Shown here: piece after piece, positions 1 through 9,632 of the stretch
Layout: every line of letters begins with the position of its first letter
Position numbering within the stretch: position 1 is the first letter of the stretch
Assembly: GCA_012799605.1 (NCBI GenBank)
Contig: JAAZKX010000046.1
Location: 32,908-96,907 of the forward strand
Direction of reading: 5' to 3'
From: Bacillota bacterium
GTDB taxonomy: Bacteria; Bacillota; DTU030; DUMP01
DNA length: 64,000 nucleotides
Notes under the pieces: generated by a model
What the model saw: only the letters and a program-made list of their open reading frames with translations
What the model was told of the DNA's origin: nothing
The model's database searches: none
Position numbers and translations under genes: made by a program

Positions 1-1
1 T

Positions 2-1120
2 TCGTTTTCCTGCCAGCCGGTGGTACCGTATTTGGATACGGTTCATAACCGCAGTATGTTGGAGCTGTTCCGGGGGTGTACGCGAGGATGCCGGTTTTGT
101 CAGGCGGGCATGATCTATCGCCCAGTGCGGGAGCGCAGCCGGGAAACCCTGCTCAAACAGGCACGGGAATTGTTAGCGCGCACCGGTTATGATGAGATAT
201 CGCTCAGCTCCCTGTCTAGTTTAGACTACTTTGAAATTGAAAAACTGATCGATGATCTGGTCTCGGAGCACAAGTCAGCCGGTGTACGTATATCACTACC
301 TTCACTTCGGGCCGACAGTTTTGCTATCGAACAAGCGGAGAAAATCCATCCTTTGCGCCGTTCCAGCATGACTTTGGCACCGGAGGCTGGCAGCCAGCGT
401 TTACGTGATGTAATCAATAAAAACGTGACCGAGGATGATTTGTTAACAGCTATCGAGGCAGCAGTAGCTGCTGGTTGGAGGGCGTTTAAACTTTATTTTA
501 TGATTGGGTTGCCGACTGAAACAGAACAGGACGTGGCGGCGATAGCAACGTTGGCTCAAAAGGTGGCCGCGGTCAAAGCGGATGGTAGGCAGATTACCAG
601 GGTTACGGTATCCACATCAAACTTTGTCCCCAAAGCTCATACACCCTTTCAATGGGAGGGGCAACTACCGCGGGGAGAGCTCAGGAAACGCCAGCAACTA
701 CTGAGCAGCAAAATTAAAGGCCGAAAGGTTGAACACCGCTGGCATGATCCGGATCAAAGTTTTCTGGAAGCGGTATTTTCCCGCGGCGACAGGCGATTGG
801 CGGTTGTTTTGGAAAAGGCCTGGCAGCTGGGTTGCCGCTTAGACGGCTGGAGCGAATATTTTCGGATGGATTTGTGGGAGCAGGCCTTTGCGGAAACTGG
901 CTGTGATCCTGAATTTTATGCTAACCGAGCTATTCCTGAAAACGAAACGCTACCTTGGCAGCATTTAAGTCCGGGCTTAGAACTCGATTTTCTTCTTACT
1001 GAACGGTCGCGGGCATTTTTAGGCCTAACTACAGCTGACTGCAGTTTTAAACAGTGCCAGGCGTGTGGTGTTTGTACAGCTTTGCGGCTGCCATTGAAGC
1101 GGCGAGGTGAGCGGATGTGA
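2..1120 (+). CDS. Radical SAM protein, TIGR03960 type (5' end outside window)
   Basis: This is the C-terminal part of a radical SAM enzyme; the frame is open from the window edge, so the N-terminus (including any B12-binding-like region) lies outside. The signature CTRGCRFC (CX3CX2C, the SAM-binding 4Fe-4S ligand motif) is visible close to the left edge, followed by VRERS, the SLSSLDY region and a TIM-barrel-like stretch. A small Cys cluster (CSFKQCQACGVC) lies near the C-terminus. In Clostridia this family is almost always followed by a DUF2344 protein, as here, with a 4-bp overlap (ATGTGA). The precise substrate is not established to my knowledge; a role in tRNA or ribosome biology is only guessed from the neighbouring RNase G. 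Confidence 0.85.
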   Translation, partial: SFSCQPVVPYLDTVHNRSMLELFRGCTRGCRFCQAGMIYRPVRERSRETLLKQARELLARTGYDEISLSSLSSLDYFEIEKLIDDLVSEHKSAGVRISLPSLRADSFAIEQAEKIHPLRRSSMTLAPEAGSQRLRDVINKNVTEDDLLTAIEAAVAAGWRAFKLYFMIGLPTETEQDVAAIATLAQKVAAVKADGRQITRVTVSTSNFVPKAHTPFQWEGQLPRGELRKRQQLLSSKIKGRKVEHRWHDPDQSFLEAVFSRGDRRLAVVLEKAWQLGCRLDGWSEYFRMDLWEQAFAETGCDPEFYANRAIPENETLPWQHLSPGLELDFLLTERSRAFLGLTTADCSFKQCQACGVCTALRLPLKRRGERM

Positions 1121-1833
1121 GGATCAGGGCCAAAATAGCTAAAAATGAAATTCTCCGCTTTATTTCCCACCTGGATTTTGCCGGAGTGCTGGAAAAAGCA
1201 GTGCGCCGGGCTAAACTTCCGTTAGAATTGAGCCGTGGCTATACACCCCGTCTTAAAATAAGTTATGCTTCAGCGTTAGCAATGGGCACGACTTCCGAAG
1301 CCGAATATGCCGATTTTTATCTCCGAGAGCGGATGCCGGTTACGGAATTTGTACGCCGTTTAAACGGGCAGCTGCCAGGGGGAATAAAAGTCATAACTGC
1401 AAGCCAAGTAGCTGCCAATGCCCCTTCGCTAATGGCTCAAATCCGGGCTGCTTCCTACTGGGTTACGGCTGAGTTGTTGCAATCTTCCCCGGAGCAATTG
1501 GAACAGGAGTGGGAGCAATTTTTACAGCAAGATAAGATTATAATTACAAAGACCACAAAACGCAGAACCCGGCAAATTGACATCGTGCCTTTGATTCTGG
1601 CTACCCGTTTTTACCCTGGTCCTAAAAGCAGCAGCTGGGATTTGCTTGTAGCGAGTGGATCGGCCGGTAACTTGAGGCCAGAAGAATTGCTGGAGGCTTT
1701 CTTTGCCCATAGCGGTTTTGCGGGAAAGATTGATCGTATTCATCGGACCGGGCTCTTTATTGAACGCTTTGGGCAGTTGATGTCACCTTTGGCCCGGTTA
1801 CGTCCGGCGGAGGAATTGGGGGAAGGGTTGTGA
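1117..1833 (+). CDS. Radical SAM-linked protein, DUF2344 (TIGR03936)
   Basis: A 238-residue protein beginning at a GTG that overlaps the previous stop, preceded by a GAGGTGAGC Shine-Dalgarno. The N-terminal pattern RIRAKIAKNEILRFISHLDF and the following LPLELSRGYTPRLKISYA are typical of the DUF2344 family found fused to or downstream of the TIGR03960 radical SAM protein. It ends in a 4-bp overlap with the RNase G gene, so the three are probably translationally coupled. The biochemical role is unknown; it is probably a partner of the upstream radical SAM enzyme. Confidence 0.85.
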   Translation: MRIRAKIAKNEILRFISHLDFAGVLEKAVRRAKLPLELSRGYTPRLKISYASALAMGTTSEAEYADFYLRERMPVTEFVRRLNGQLPGGIKVITASQVAANAPSLMAQIRAASYWVTAELLQSSPEQLEQEWEQFLQQDKIIITKTTKRRTRQIDIVPLILATRFYPGPKSSSWDLLVASGSAGNLRPEELLEAFFAHSGFAGKIDRIHRTGLFIERFGQLMSPLARLRPAEELGEGL

Positions 1834-3503
1834 AGACAGAAATATTGGTACACGCGACGGCCGAGGAAACTTGGGTGGCAGTTTTGGAAAATCAAGTGCT
1901 AGTGGAGTTATATATAGATCAAAGTGGGTCCGAGCGCTTTAGCGGCAATATCTATAAAGGCCAGGTAGAGAATGTACTCCCGGGCATGCAAGCTGCATTC
2001 GTCGATATTGGCTTGGATCGAAATGCGTTTTTATATATAGCTGATGTAAAAGCTAAGGGAAAACAGGTTAAGGAAACAGCGAATATTAAAAAACTTTTGC
2101 GCCCGGGACAACAAGTCGTGGTGCAGGTTGTGAAAGAGCCTACCGAGTCAAAAGGTGCGCGGGTTAGTATGCATCTTTCATTACCGGGCCGGAATTTGGT
2201 CCTTATGCCTGGGGCGGACCATGTGGGTGTATCTCGGCAAATTCAAACCGAAAAAGAACGTGAACGCTTGCGGCAAGCAGCAACCAATATCAAACCGCCT
2301 GGTATGGGCCTTATCGTCCGCACGGTAGCAGCGGGAATGGAAGAAGATGAATTTGCCCAAGATCTCGAATTTTTACAGCGCTTATATAAGACTATTAAAC
2401 GCCGAAGTAGAACAAAAACCGTACCGACATTACTATACCGGGATCTGGATTTGGTTTATCGTATTGTTCGCGATTTGTTTACCCCCGGTGTTGACCGGTT
2501 TGTGGTGGACAGTTGGGAGGTATACGAACGTACGCTGGAGCTTTTAAGCATAATGAGCCCGGAACTAAAAGACCGGGTTGAATACTTTGAGCCGGAAAAA
2601 GATTTGTTACTGACTTATGCCCTGGAAGCGGATGTGGAAAAGGCCTTCCGCCGTAAAGTTTGGCTTAAATGTGGGGGATACATTGTAATAGATCAAACCG
2701 AAGCCCTTACAGCAATTGATGTTAACACCGGCAAGTTTGTTGGCAGTACTTCTTTTCAAGCTACGGTGCTAAAGACCAATTTGGAAGCAGTGAAGGAAAT
2801 AGCCCGCCAAATTCGCCTGCGCAATATCGGCGGTATTATTGTGGTAGATTTTATTGATATGGAAGACCCTGAAGCTAGTGGCCGGGTAGTGACAGCTTTG
2901 GAGGATCAACTTAAACGGGATAAAATTAAAGCCCAGGTGTTAGGTTTGACCAAGCTGGGGCTGGTGGAAATAAGCCGAAAAAAAGAACGTCGTAGTTTGG
3001 AAAGCGTGTTTTTAAAACCATGCCCCTATTGCGGCGGCAAAGGCAAGATACCATCCGAGCAGGCGGTAGGATTTAAAATACGGCGGGAAATCCAACGGCT
3101 TGTAGCCGAAGAAAAACCGGGAGCGCTGCTGGTAGAAACGCATCCGTCAGTAGCTGCAGTATTAATTGGACCCGGCGGTAAGAGCCTGAAGCAGCTGGAA
3201 AACAACGTAGGCGTTCCAATTCAGGTGCGAGGGATGAAGAGCTTGCATAGCCGGGATTTTGCTTTGGTGCCGCTGGCATCAAAGGAAGAGCTGTGGGCAG
3301 CCGGAATACCGGTTAAGGCTGGCCAAGTGATCACAGCTTCGATTGAGGAACGACACCTGACTAAAACCATGGATGGCGTGGCCCGTATTGAGGGTTTTGT
3401 TATTAATGTAAAAAACGGGGCTATGTTTGTCGGTGAAACAGTGCGGTTAAAAATTACAAAAGTATCACGTACTTATGCCCAAGCTGAAATGCTCGATAAC
3501 TAA
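1830..3503 (+). CDS. rng: Ribonuclease E/G family endoribonuclease
   Basis: A 557-residue RNase G-like enzyme for single-strand RNA cleavage in rRNA maturation and mRNA decay. The GTG start overlaps the upstream stop. An S1-like RNA-binding segment is near residues 35-75 (GNIYKGQVENVLPGMQAAFVD). The catalytic metal-binding aspartates lie in TAIDVNTGKFVG and GIIVVDFIDMED, and the Zn-link motif CPYCGGKGK follows. A GPGGKSL-containing stretch comes next. The last ~70 residues (GQVITASIEERHLTKTMDGVARIEGFV and onward) resemble a TRAM-type beta-barrel, an extension absent from short E. coli RNase G. Third gene of an overlapping set. Confidence 0.93.
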   Translation: MKTEILVHATAEETWVAVLENQVLVELYIDQSGSERFSGNIYKGQVENVLPGMQAAFVDIGLDRNAFLYIADVKAKGKQVKETANIKKLLRPGQQVVVQVVKEPTESKGARVSMHLSLPGRNLVLMPGADHVGVSRQIQTEKERERLRQAATNIKPPGMGLIVRTVAAGMEEDEFAQDLEFLQRLYKTIKRRSRTKTVPTLLYRDLDLVYRIVRDLFTPGVDRFVVDSWEVYERTLELLSIMSPELKDRVEYFEPEKDLLLTYALEADVEKAFRRKVWLKCGGYIVIDQTEALTAIDVNTGKFVGSTSFQATVLKTNLEAVKEIARQIRLRNIGGIIVVDFIDMEDPEASGRVVTALEDQLKRDKIKAQVLGLTKLGLVEISRKKERRSLESVFLKPCPYCGGKGKIPSEQAVGFKIRREIQRLVAEEKPGALLVETHPSVAAVLIGPGGKSLKQLENNVGVPIQVRGMKSLHSRDFALVPLASKEELWAAGIPVKAGQVITASIEERHLTKTMDGVARIEGFVINVKNGAMFVGETVRLKITKVSRTYAQAEMLDN

Positions 3504-3575
3504 CCGCCGGCATATTTTGCCATTTATAACCAGGCATACTACTAAATCTTGGTGCCTCGTTTAATCCCAGTTTCG

Positions 3576-3604
3576 TTGACTTGATCTTTGGGGTATGCTA
3601 GAAT
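3576..3604 (+). promoter_or_regulatory. Sigma-A promoter for rplU operon
   Basis: TTGACT (3576-3581), a 17-bp spacer, then TAGAAT (3599-3604). It lies between rng and rplU and would start a transcript of about 75 nt before the rplU start, giving room for an L21 leader. Confidence 0.75.
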
Positions 3605-3610
3605 GATTCG

Positions 3611-3676
3611 GTAAGCTACCCGCTCGGGGCAGGCTTTGCGTACTGCCTTCTCCGGCGGAGATAATAGGGTGGAGGT
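3611..3676 (+). promoter_or_regulatory. Probable ribosomal protein L21 leader RNA
   Basis: The 5' UTR between the promoter and rplU contains a GGCAG/CTGCC stem (3628-3632 with 3643-3647) and a CTCC-GGC-GGAG mini-hairpin (3650-3660) just before the Shine-Dalgarno. Position and stem arrangement fit the L21 leader known from Firmicutes, an autoregulatory element. I did not run a covariance model, so the assignment rests on context. Confidence 0.5.
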
Positions 3677-3683
3677 GGAGAAA

Positions 3684-3995
3684 ATGTATGCAGTGATTGC
3701 TACTGGTGGAAAACAATACCGGGTCCAGCCGGGGGACATAATTACGGTAGAAAAATTACCTTATGAGCCCGAGGATACGGTGGAATTTGAAGAAGTTTTG
3801 CTTGTAGCGGATGGGGAAAGGGTTAAAGTGGGTGACCCTGTATTATCCGGTATCAAGGTTACAGCGAAAGTGTTGGAACAGGGGAAAGGGCCCAAAATTC
3901 ATGGCCTTAAATTTAAACCTAAAAAAAGATACCGCCGTCGTTATGGGCATCGACAGCGCTACACAAAAGTTCAAATTCAATCAATTGTGGTCTAG
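3684..3995 (+). CDS. rplU: 50S ribosomal protein L21
   Basis: A 103-residue ribosomal protein. The ATG at 3684 follows GGAGGTGGAG and gives the standard start [14 protein letters not shown]; a longer upstream in-frame reading adds only non-conserved residues. The C-terminal [14 protein letters not shown] and YTKVQI segments are typical for L21. First gene of the rplU-prp-rpmA operon. Confidence 0.97.
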   Translation: MYAVIATGGKQYRVQPGDIITVEKLPYEPEDTVEFEEVLLVADGERVKVGDPVLSGIKVTAKVLEQGKGPKIHGLKFKPKKRYRRRYGHRQRYTKVQIQSIVV

Positions 3996-3998
3996 GCA

Positions 3999-4325
3999 AT
4001 GATAAACGTTCGATTATGGCATAGCGGCCGTGGAAACATTGTCGGTTATACCATAACGGGACATGCAGGCTACGCTCCCCGGGGTACGGACATCGTCTGT
4101 GCTGCTGTTTCAGCCCTGACACAGGCAGCGTTGTTAGGTCTTACTGAACATCTGGGCCTTGACCCTAAGGTGGAGACCGAGACCGGATATCTCTCGGTGA
4201 TGTTGCCCGAGGGCAGTGAAAAAGATGGGACGGTTCAGGCAATTTTGGCTACGTTAGAGCTGGCGCTAGCTGATATTGCCGATCAGTATCCGGCCCAGGT
4301 ATGTCTTAAGAAGGAGGGGTTATAA
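3999..4325 (+). CDS. prp: Ribosomal-processing cysteine protease Prp (YsxB family)
   Basis: A 108-residue cysteine protease of the Prp/YsxB family, which in Firmicutes removes the N-terminal extension of ribosomal protein L27. The expected catalytic pair is visible as His22 in GHAGY and Cys34 in [10 protein letters not shown]. It sits three bases after rplU and just before rpmA, the invariant genomic position of this family. The downstream L27 carries the matching cleavage sequence, so the protease and its substrate are encoded side by side. Confidence 0.93.
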   Translation: MINVRLWHSGRGNIVGYTITGHAGYAPRGTDIVCAAVSALTQAALLGLTEHLGLDPKVETETGYLSVMLPEGSEKDGTVQAILATLELALADIADQYPAQVCLKKEGL

Positions 4326-4327
4326 AG

Positions 4328-4612
4328 ATGATGGATTTACAATTATTTGCTACTAAAAAAGGCGGCGGCAGCTCGCGCAACGGGCGCGATAGCCATTCAC
4401 AAAGGTTGGGAGTCAAAAGATTTGGCGGCCAACACGTGAGGGCAGGTAGTATTTTGGTCCGTCAGCGCGGAACTAAGATTCACCCGGGGCAAAATGTTGG
4501 TTTGGGCCGGGACCATACGTTGTTTGCCAAAATTGATGGCATTGTATCGTTTGAACAAAAGGCTGGCGGCCGGCGTCAAGTCAGTGTTTTACAAACTGCG
4601 GCCGCGGAATAA
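4328..4612 (+). CDS. rpmA: 50S ribosomal protein L27 with Prp-cleaved N-terminal extension
   Basis: L27 of 94 residues, two adjacent ATG codons (4328 and 4331) after AAGGAGGGG. The protein opens with DLQLFA followed by [14 protein letters not shown]; the LQLFA segment is the extension removed by Prp so that the mature N-terminus can reach the peptidyl transferase centre. Body motifs [10 protein letters not shown] and [11 protein letters not shown] are typical. Followed by an intrinsic terminator. Confidence 0.97.
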   Translation: MMDLQLFATKKGGGSSRNGRDSHSQRLGVKRFGGQHVRAGSILVRQRGTKIHPGQNVGLGRDHTLFAKIDGIVSFEQKAGGRRQVSVLQTAAAE

Positions 4613-5953
<1,341 letters not shown>

Positions 5954-6008
5954 TCGGCTGAGGAATTTATTAAAGGCCGATAATTATGGTATCTGGAGGT
6001 TAGAGCAA

Positions 6009-6632
6009 GTGGAGGGTCAGCCGGGGATCAGACTGGGCATTATGGGAGGAACCTTCGATCCAATTCACTATGGGCACTTGGTAACAGCGGAAGCAGCTCG
6101 GGACGCATTTGGGCTTGATAAGGTTCTGTTTGTACCCAATAAGCTGCCGCCGCATAAAAAGGATTATCAAGTATCCGGGGCAAAACACCGCTATTTAATG
6201 GTAGTACTGGCCACAATTACCAACCGCTTTTTTGAGGCGTCACGGATCGAGCTGGATCGAGGCGGCATTTCATATACTATTGACACTTTACGTTCTTTGC
6301 GATCGGTTTATGGATCAGAGGTTGAGCTATATTTTATTAGCGGAGCCGATGCGATCTTGGACCTGCTAGGGTGGAAAGACGTGGATGAACTGATGGCGCT
6401 ATGTTATTTTATTGCTGCCACGCGGCCGGGTTACCGGCTAAGCGAACAGCTGTTACGATTGCAAAATGAATACCCCAGCCGGGTTTTTTTTGTCGAAGTG
6501 CCAGCACTGGCGATTTCGTCCACCGATATACGCCGCCGGGTTAAGTTGGGGAAATCGATCAAGTATTTGCTCCCGGAACCGGTGGAATACTACCTAAGAA
6601 AAAACAAACTTTACTTGTCTAACCAAGAATAA
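6009..6632 (+). CDS. nadD: Nicotinate-nucleotide adenylyltransferase
   Basis: A 207-residue NaMN adenylyltransferase of the NAD biosynthesis pathway. The nucleotidyltransferase motif [12 protein letters not shown] and the C-terminal ISSTDIRRR motif are present. I prefer the GTG start at 6009 because TGGAGGT lies eight bases upstream and it gives the normal family length; the frame is open further upstream to 5922, overlapping obg, but those residues are not conserved. Follows obg and lies upstream of yqeK and rsfS, the normal Firmicutes order, here with an RRM gene inserted between nadD and yqeK. Confidence 0.93.
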   Translation: MEGQPGIRLGIMGGTFDPIHYGHLVTAEAARDAFGLDKVLFVPNKLPPHKKDYQVSGAKHRYLMVVLATITNRFFEASRIELDRGGISYTIDTLRSLRSVYGSEVELYFISGADAILDLLGWKDVDELMALCYFIAATRPGYRLSEQLLRLQNEYPSRVFFVEVPALAISSTDIRRRVKLGKSIKYLLPEPVEYYLRKNKLYLSNQE

Positions 6633-6731
6633 GTTATTTTTTGCATCAGCTGGGCAGGAATGTCCATACTAAACGTAGAATCATATGTCATGTAAGGAGG
6701 TTCCTGGCCTCAGAAAGGTAGGTGATGGTGA

Positions 6732-6992
6732 ATGAAAACCATCTACGTTGGCAATCTGCCGTGGGCTACCACAGAAGACGAGCTAGCCTCGGTGTTTGCT
6801 GAAAAGACAGGTGTAGAAGTCCAGGCTAGTCGTATCATTACGGATCGCGAGACCGGACGTTCCCGCGGATTTGGGTTCGTCGAGGTTGCCGATAATGATT
6901 TGGAAAAGTGCTTGGAGGCAATGCAAGGTACAGAATTAGACGGTCGCGAACTCGTTATCAATGAGGCTCGCGAGAGGCAAGATCGCTTCTAA
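6732..6992 (+). CDS. RNA-binding protein, RRM family
   Basis: An 86-residue protein consisting of one RNA recognition motif. RNP2 is KTIYVGNL at the N-terminus and RNP1 is RGFGFVEV near residue 50, both with the expected aromatic residues for single-stranded RNA contact. It has its own ~100-nt leader, a Shine-Dalgarno AGGTAGGTGATGG and its own terminator, so it looks like a single-gene unit dropped into the nadD-yqeK interval. Similar small RRM proteins in bacteria are often cold- or stress-responsive, but nothing here shows that directly. Confidence 0.9.
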   Translation: MKTIYVGNLPWATTEDELASVFAEKTGVEVQASRIITDRETGRSRGFGFVEVADNDLEKCLEAMQGTELDGRELVINEARERQDRF

Positions 6993-7003
6993 ATAGGTAA
7001 TCG

Positions 7004-7039
7004 AAAGGGTCTTCGCGGCTTGTCCACGAAGGCCTTTTT
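7004..7039 (+). terminator. Rho-independent terminator after RRM gene
   Basis: Imperfect stem pairing AAAGG and CTTCG (7004-7015) with CGAAG and CCTTT (7027-7037), ending in a TTTTT tract. Confidence 0.8.
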
Positions 7040-7065
7040 CTTTTGGGAAAGGCGGCTTAAACCTT

Positions 7066-7695
7066 ATGGATGACTACGGGGCGCTAAAATTACAACTTAA
7101 AAACTCCTTGTCCCAACAATTATTTACACATTCTGTCAATACGGCCCGGACAGCAATGGCTTTGGCCCGGCGGTATGAAAGTGATCCCAGCCAGGCTTAT
7201 CTTGCTGGTCTGTTACATGATTGTGCCAAGGAATGCGCTCCTCAATATCTGTTGCAAACAGCAATTGCCTTTGGTATAGTAAGGGATGATAGCGAAAAAA
7301 GGCATCCGGATCTTTTACATGACCGCGTGGGGGCCTTGCTGGCTTGGAAAAAATATGGGATCCAGGACAAAGAAGTTCTTACTGCAATTGCTGTACACAC
7401 CCTTGGCGCTGAAACAATGGGGCTTCTTGATAAAATTGTATATATAGCTGACTTAATTGAGCCGGGCCGCGATTTTCCTGCTGTGGGCGGGCTACGAGCT
7501 TTGGCTCACCAGGATTTGGATCGTGCCGTACTTATAGCTATGGATAATACTATTTCACGTGTTCTGCAACGGGGATTGTTCCTTCATCCCCAGACAGTAC
7601 AGGCACGAAACAGCCTATTGCTGACAGCGACAGCTTCGACATGGGAGAGGGGAGAAAATGGCCCAGACAAGAAAGAGGGTTATTCGGAAGCTTAA
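7066..7695 (+). CDS. yqeK: HD-domain protein YqeK, probable Ap4A hydrolase
   Basis: A 209-residue HD-superfamily phosphohydrolase. The metal-binding residues are visible as FTHSVNTARTA (first His), GLLHDCAKE (HD) and the later AVHTLGAE and YIADLIEPGRDF. YqeK proteins hydrolyse diadenosine tetraphosphate symmetrically. The end overlaps the start of the following LCP gene by 38 bases, implying co-translation; rsfS follows further downstream, as in many Firmicutes. Confidence 0.9.
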   Translation: MDDYGALKLQLKNSLSQQLFTHSVNTARTAMALARRYESDPSQAYLAGLLHDCAKECAPQYLLQTAIAFGIVRDDSEKRHPDLLHDRVGALLAWKKYGIQDKEVLTAIAVHTLGAETMGLLDKIVYIADLIEPGRDFPAVGGLRALAHQDLDRAVLIAMDNTISRVLQRGLFLHPQTVQARNSLLLTATASTWERGENGPDKKEGYSEA

Positions 7696-8896
7696 CTGGC
7701 GAAAATTCGCCCTATTTTGTACCTGCGTTATGGTGCTAGTAACGCTGGCCCTACTTGCCGGATTATATGCTTTCTTGGGTGGGTTAAGGGGCCCCGATGG
7801 ACAAGCAGCCGGGCATGGTCATCCGGAACCGGATAAACACGAACCTGTGAATGTGTTAGTTCTCGGTTTAGATGTAGGTGATGTTGACAATCCTTACGGA
7901 GGGGCCCCGGAGCGAAGTGATACAATGATAGTAGCCAGGATAGATCCGGACAAGGAACAAGCTGGCCTATTGTCCCTCCCACGTGATAGCCGGGTTGCTA
8001 TCCCGGGCTGGGGGGTCGATAAGATCTGTCATGCCCATGCGTTTGGGGGGACGGACTTGGCCGTACAAACTGTGGAAACCCTTCTCAATATGCCAATTCA
8101 TTACTATATAAAAATAAATTATGCCGGCCTGCGTGGTTTGGTGGATGCTTTGGGCGGGGTGCATATCAACATCCAAGAGGACATGAAATATACTGACCGG
8201 GCTGGGGGGCTGTATATTGACCTTAGGGCAGGACCCCAGACCTTGGACGGGGCCCAAGCCGAAGAGTTTTTGCGTTTTCGTGACCGAGCTACTGGCGATC
8301 TGGGCCGGGTAGAACGGCAGCAACAGTTTATCCGGGCTCTAGCCGAACATGTTTTTTCCACCAGTACGGTATTTAAAATTCCAGAGCTAAGCCGCATTAT
8401 TCTTAATAATGTCGAAACCAACATGACGCCGGCTCAAATCGTTTTTTATGCTAATGCAGCCCGGAAAATCGATTTAAAAGCTGTGCCGATGGAAATGCTG
8501 GCCGGTACAGACTCTTACATTGATGAAATAAGTTATTGGATTGTAGACCAAAATAGCATACCTGAACAGGTAGCTAGGGTTCTACTCGGTATTGACCGGG
8601 AAGCAAACAAAGCTATTAGTTTGGAAATACTAAACGGTAACGGCAACCGCGGGGCGGCGGGGAAGATCGCCCGCCAACTTGAACACCTGGGCTATACGAT
8701 CAACAGTGTTGGTAATGCTGATAACTTTGGCTATGATACAAGTAAAATTATATACCGCTATCATACGCCACCGGAAGCGATAGAAGCGGTAGCCAAATCA
8801 CTTAATATTAGCCAAACCATTCTTGCTCCTAAAGAGGATACTTACGAGGACGAGGCGGATATCACGATCATCATTGGGAGTGACCTGGCTAGCTAG
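7658..8896 (+). CDS. LytR-CpsA-Psr (LCP) family cell-wall glycopolymer transferase
   Basis: A 412-residue membrane-anchored enzyme that attaches anionic glycopolymers to peptidoglycan. The N-terminus is cytoplasmic and basic (KRVIRKLNWRK), followed by one membrane segment at about residues 19-42. The LCP domain starts at VNVLVLGLDVGD and contains RSDTMIVARID, LSLPRDSRV and LRFRDRATGDLGRVERQQQF, including the conserved Arg residues that bind polyprenyl pyrophosphate. A C-terminal LytR_C-like domain follows (ISLEILNGNGNRGAAGKIARQL). Sandwiched between yqeK and rsfS. Confidence 0.92.
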   Translation: MAQTRKRVIRKLNWRKFALFCTCVMVLVTLALLAGLYAFLGGLRGPDGQAAGHGHPEPDKHEPVNVLVLGLDVGDVDNPYGGAPERSDTMIVARIDPDKEQAGLLSLPRDSRVAIPGWGVDKICHAHAFGGTDLAVQTVETLLNMPIHYYIKINYAGLRGLVDALGGVHINIQEDMKYTDRAGGLYIDLRAGPQTLDGAQAEEFLRFRDRATGDLGRVERQQQFIRALAEHVFSTSTVFKIPELSRIILNNVETNMTPAQIVFYANAARKIDLKAVPMEMLAGTDSYIDEISYWIVDQNSIPEQVARVLLGIDREANKAISLEILNGNGNRGAAGKIARQLEHLGYTINSVGNADNFGYDTSKIIYRYHTPPEAIEAVAKSLNISQTILAPKEDTYEDEADITIIIGSDLAS

Positions 8897-8906
8897 GAGG
8901 GAGTAT

Positions 8907-9293
8907 GTGAACACTTGGGAAGTAGCGCAGGCTGCGGCTAGAGCGATAGAGGAAAAAAAAGGCCATGATATCGTGATCCTTAATATTAGTCCAGTGTCTC
9001 TTATCGCAGACTATTTTGTTATAGCCAGTGCCAGCAATAGACCCCAGATGGAGGCCATTGCTGACAATGTGGTCGAAAAGTTAGCAGAACTTGGCCAAAC
9101 GATTTTGCATCGTGAAGGACGCCAACCAGCAACGTGGATTCTGCTCGACTATGGGGCGGTAGTGGTGCATATTTTCCGGGAAGAAGCCCGGGATTTCTAC
9201 GCTTTGGAACGCCTGTGGGGTGATGTGCCAACGCACCAGTTGCACCAGTTGGAAGAGAGCATTAATCCAAGCCCATCCCCTGATGGCCAGTAG
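8907..9293 (+). CDS. rsfS: Ribosome silencing factor RsfS
   Basis: A 128-residue RsfS/Iojap protein that binds L14 and blocks subunit joining under starvation. The GTG start at 8907 follows AGGAGGGAG and gives VNTWEVAQAAARAIEEKKG; an ATG two bases earlier is out of frame. Core motifs DIVILNISPVSLIADYFVIASA, WILLDYGAVVVHIF and YALERLWGD are diagnostic. Confidence 0.95.
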   Translation: MNTWEVAQAAARAIEEKKGHDIVILNISPVSLIADYFVIASASNRPQMEAIADNVVEKLAELGQTILHREGRQPATWILLDYGAVVVHIFREEARDFYALERLWGDVPTHQLHQLEESINPSPSPDGQ

Positions 9294-9337
9294 GAACTGG
9301 ACCTGACTACATTTCCGGTTAAATAAATACGGAAACC

Positions 9338-9366
9338 TTGACAACGGTTATTAACTTAGCTATAAT
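9338..9366 (+). promoter_or_regulatory. Consensus sigma-A promoter of the leuS T-box / tRNA-Ala transcript
   Basis: Perfect TTGACA (9338-9343), 17-bp spacer, perfect TATAAT (9361-9366). It would start transcription near 9373, before Stem I of the T-box. It is also the only promoter visible for the nested tRNA-Ala. Confidence 0.9.
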
Positions 9367-9512
9367 GGCGAAGGTGACAAAAGAAATACCTTGGCGATGA
9401 TAAGGAGTAGTAAGTAGCTAGCTTGACCGAAGAGAGCCGGTGGCAGGTGTGAACCGGTGGCAGCGGCTGCCGAACTCGCCTTAGAGCTAAAATGTGAAGA
9501 GGGTAAAGAAGT

Positions 9513-9587
9513 GGGGCTGTGGCGCAGTGGGAGCGCGCTTCCTTGGCATGGAAGAGGTCACGGGTTCAACCCCCGTCAGCTCCACCA
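9513..9587 (+). tRNA. tRNA-Ala (anticodon GGC), nested in the leuS T-box leader
   Basis: A full cloverleaf can be drawn: acceptor GGGGCTG/CAGCTCC, D-arm GCGC/GCGC, anticodon arm CTTCC-TTGGCAT-GGAAG (anticodon GGC, reading Ala GCC/GCU), variable loop AGGTC, T-arm ACGGG-TTCAACC-CCCGT, discriminator A and an encoded CCA. All invariant positions look normal, so it should be a functional tRNA. It lies between Stem I and the antiterminator of the leuS T-box and must be transcribed from the T-box promoter, upstream of the terminator decision, so its synthesis should not depend on tRNA-Leu charging. Confidence 0.96.
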
Positions 9588-9632
9588 AGATTTATGCTTT
9601 ACCAAACAGGGTGGTACCGCGGGTTGGTACAT

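Noticed and set aside
2347..2547. A 66-codon hydrophobic ORF inside rng
   Set aside because: Out-of-frame within the conserved catalytic region of RNase G; no Shine-Dalgarno.
9312..9335. TTTCCG/CGGAAA inverted repeat as a terminator after rsfS
   Set aside because: Short arms, 12-nt loop and no T-run; not strong enough to list.
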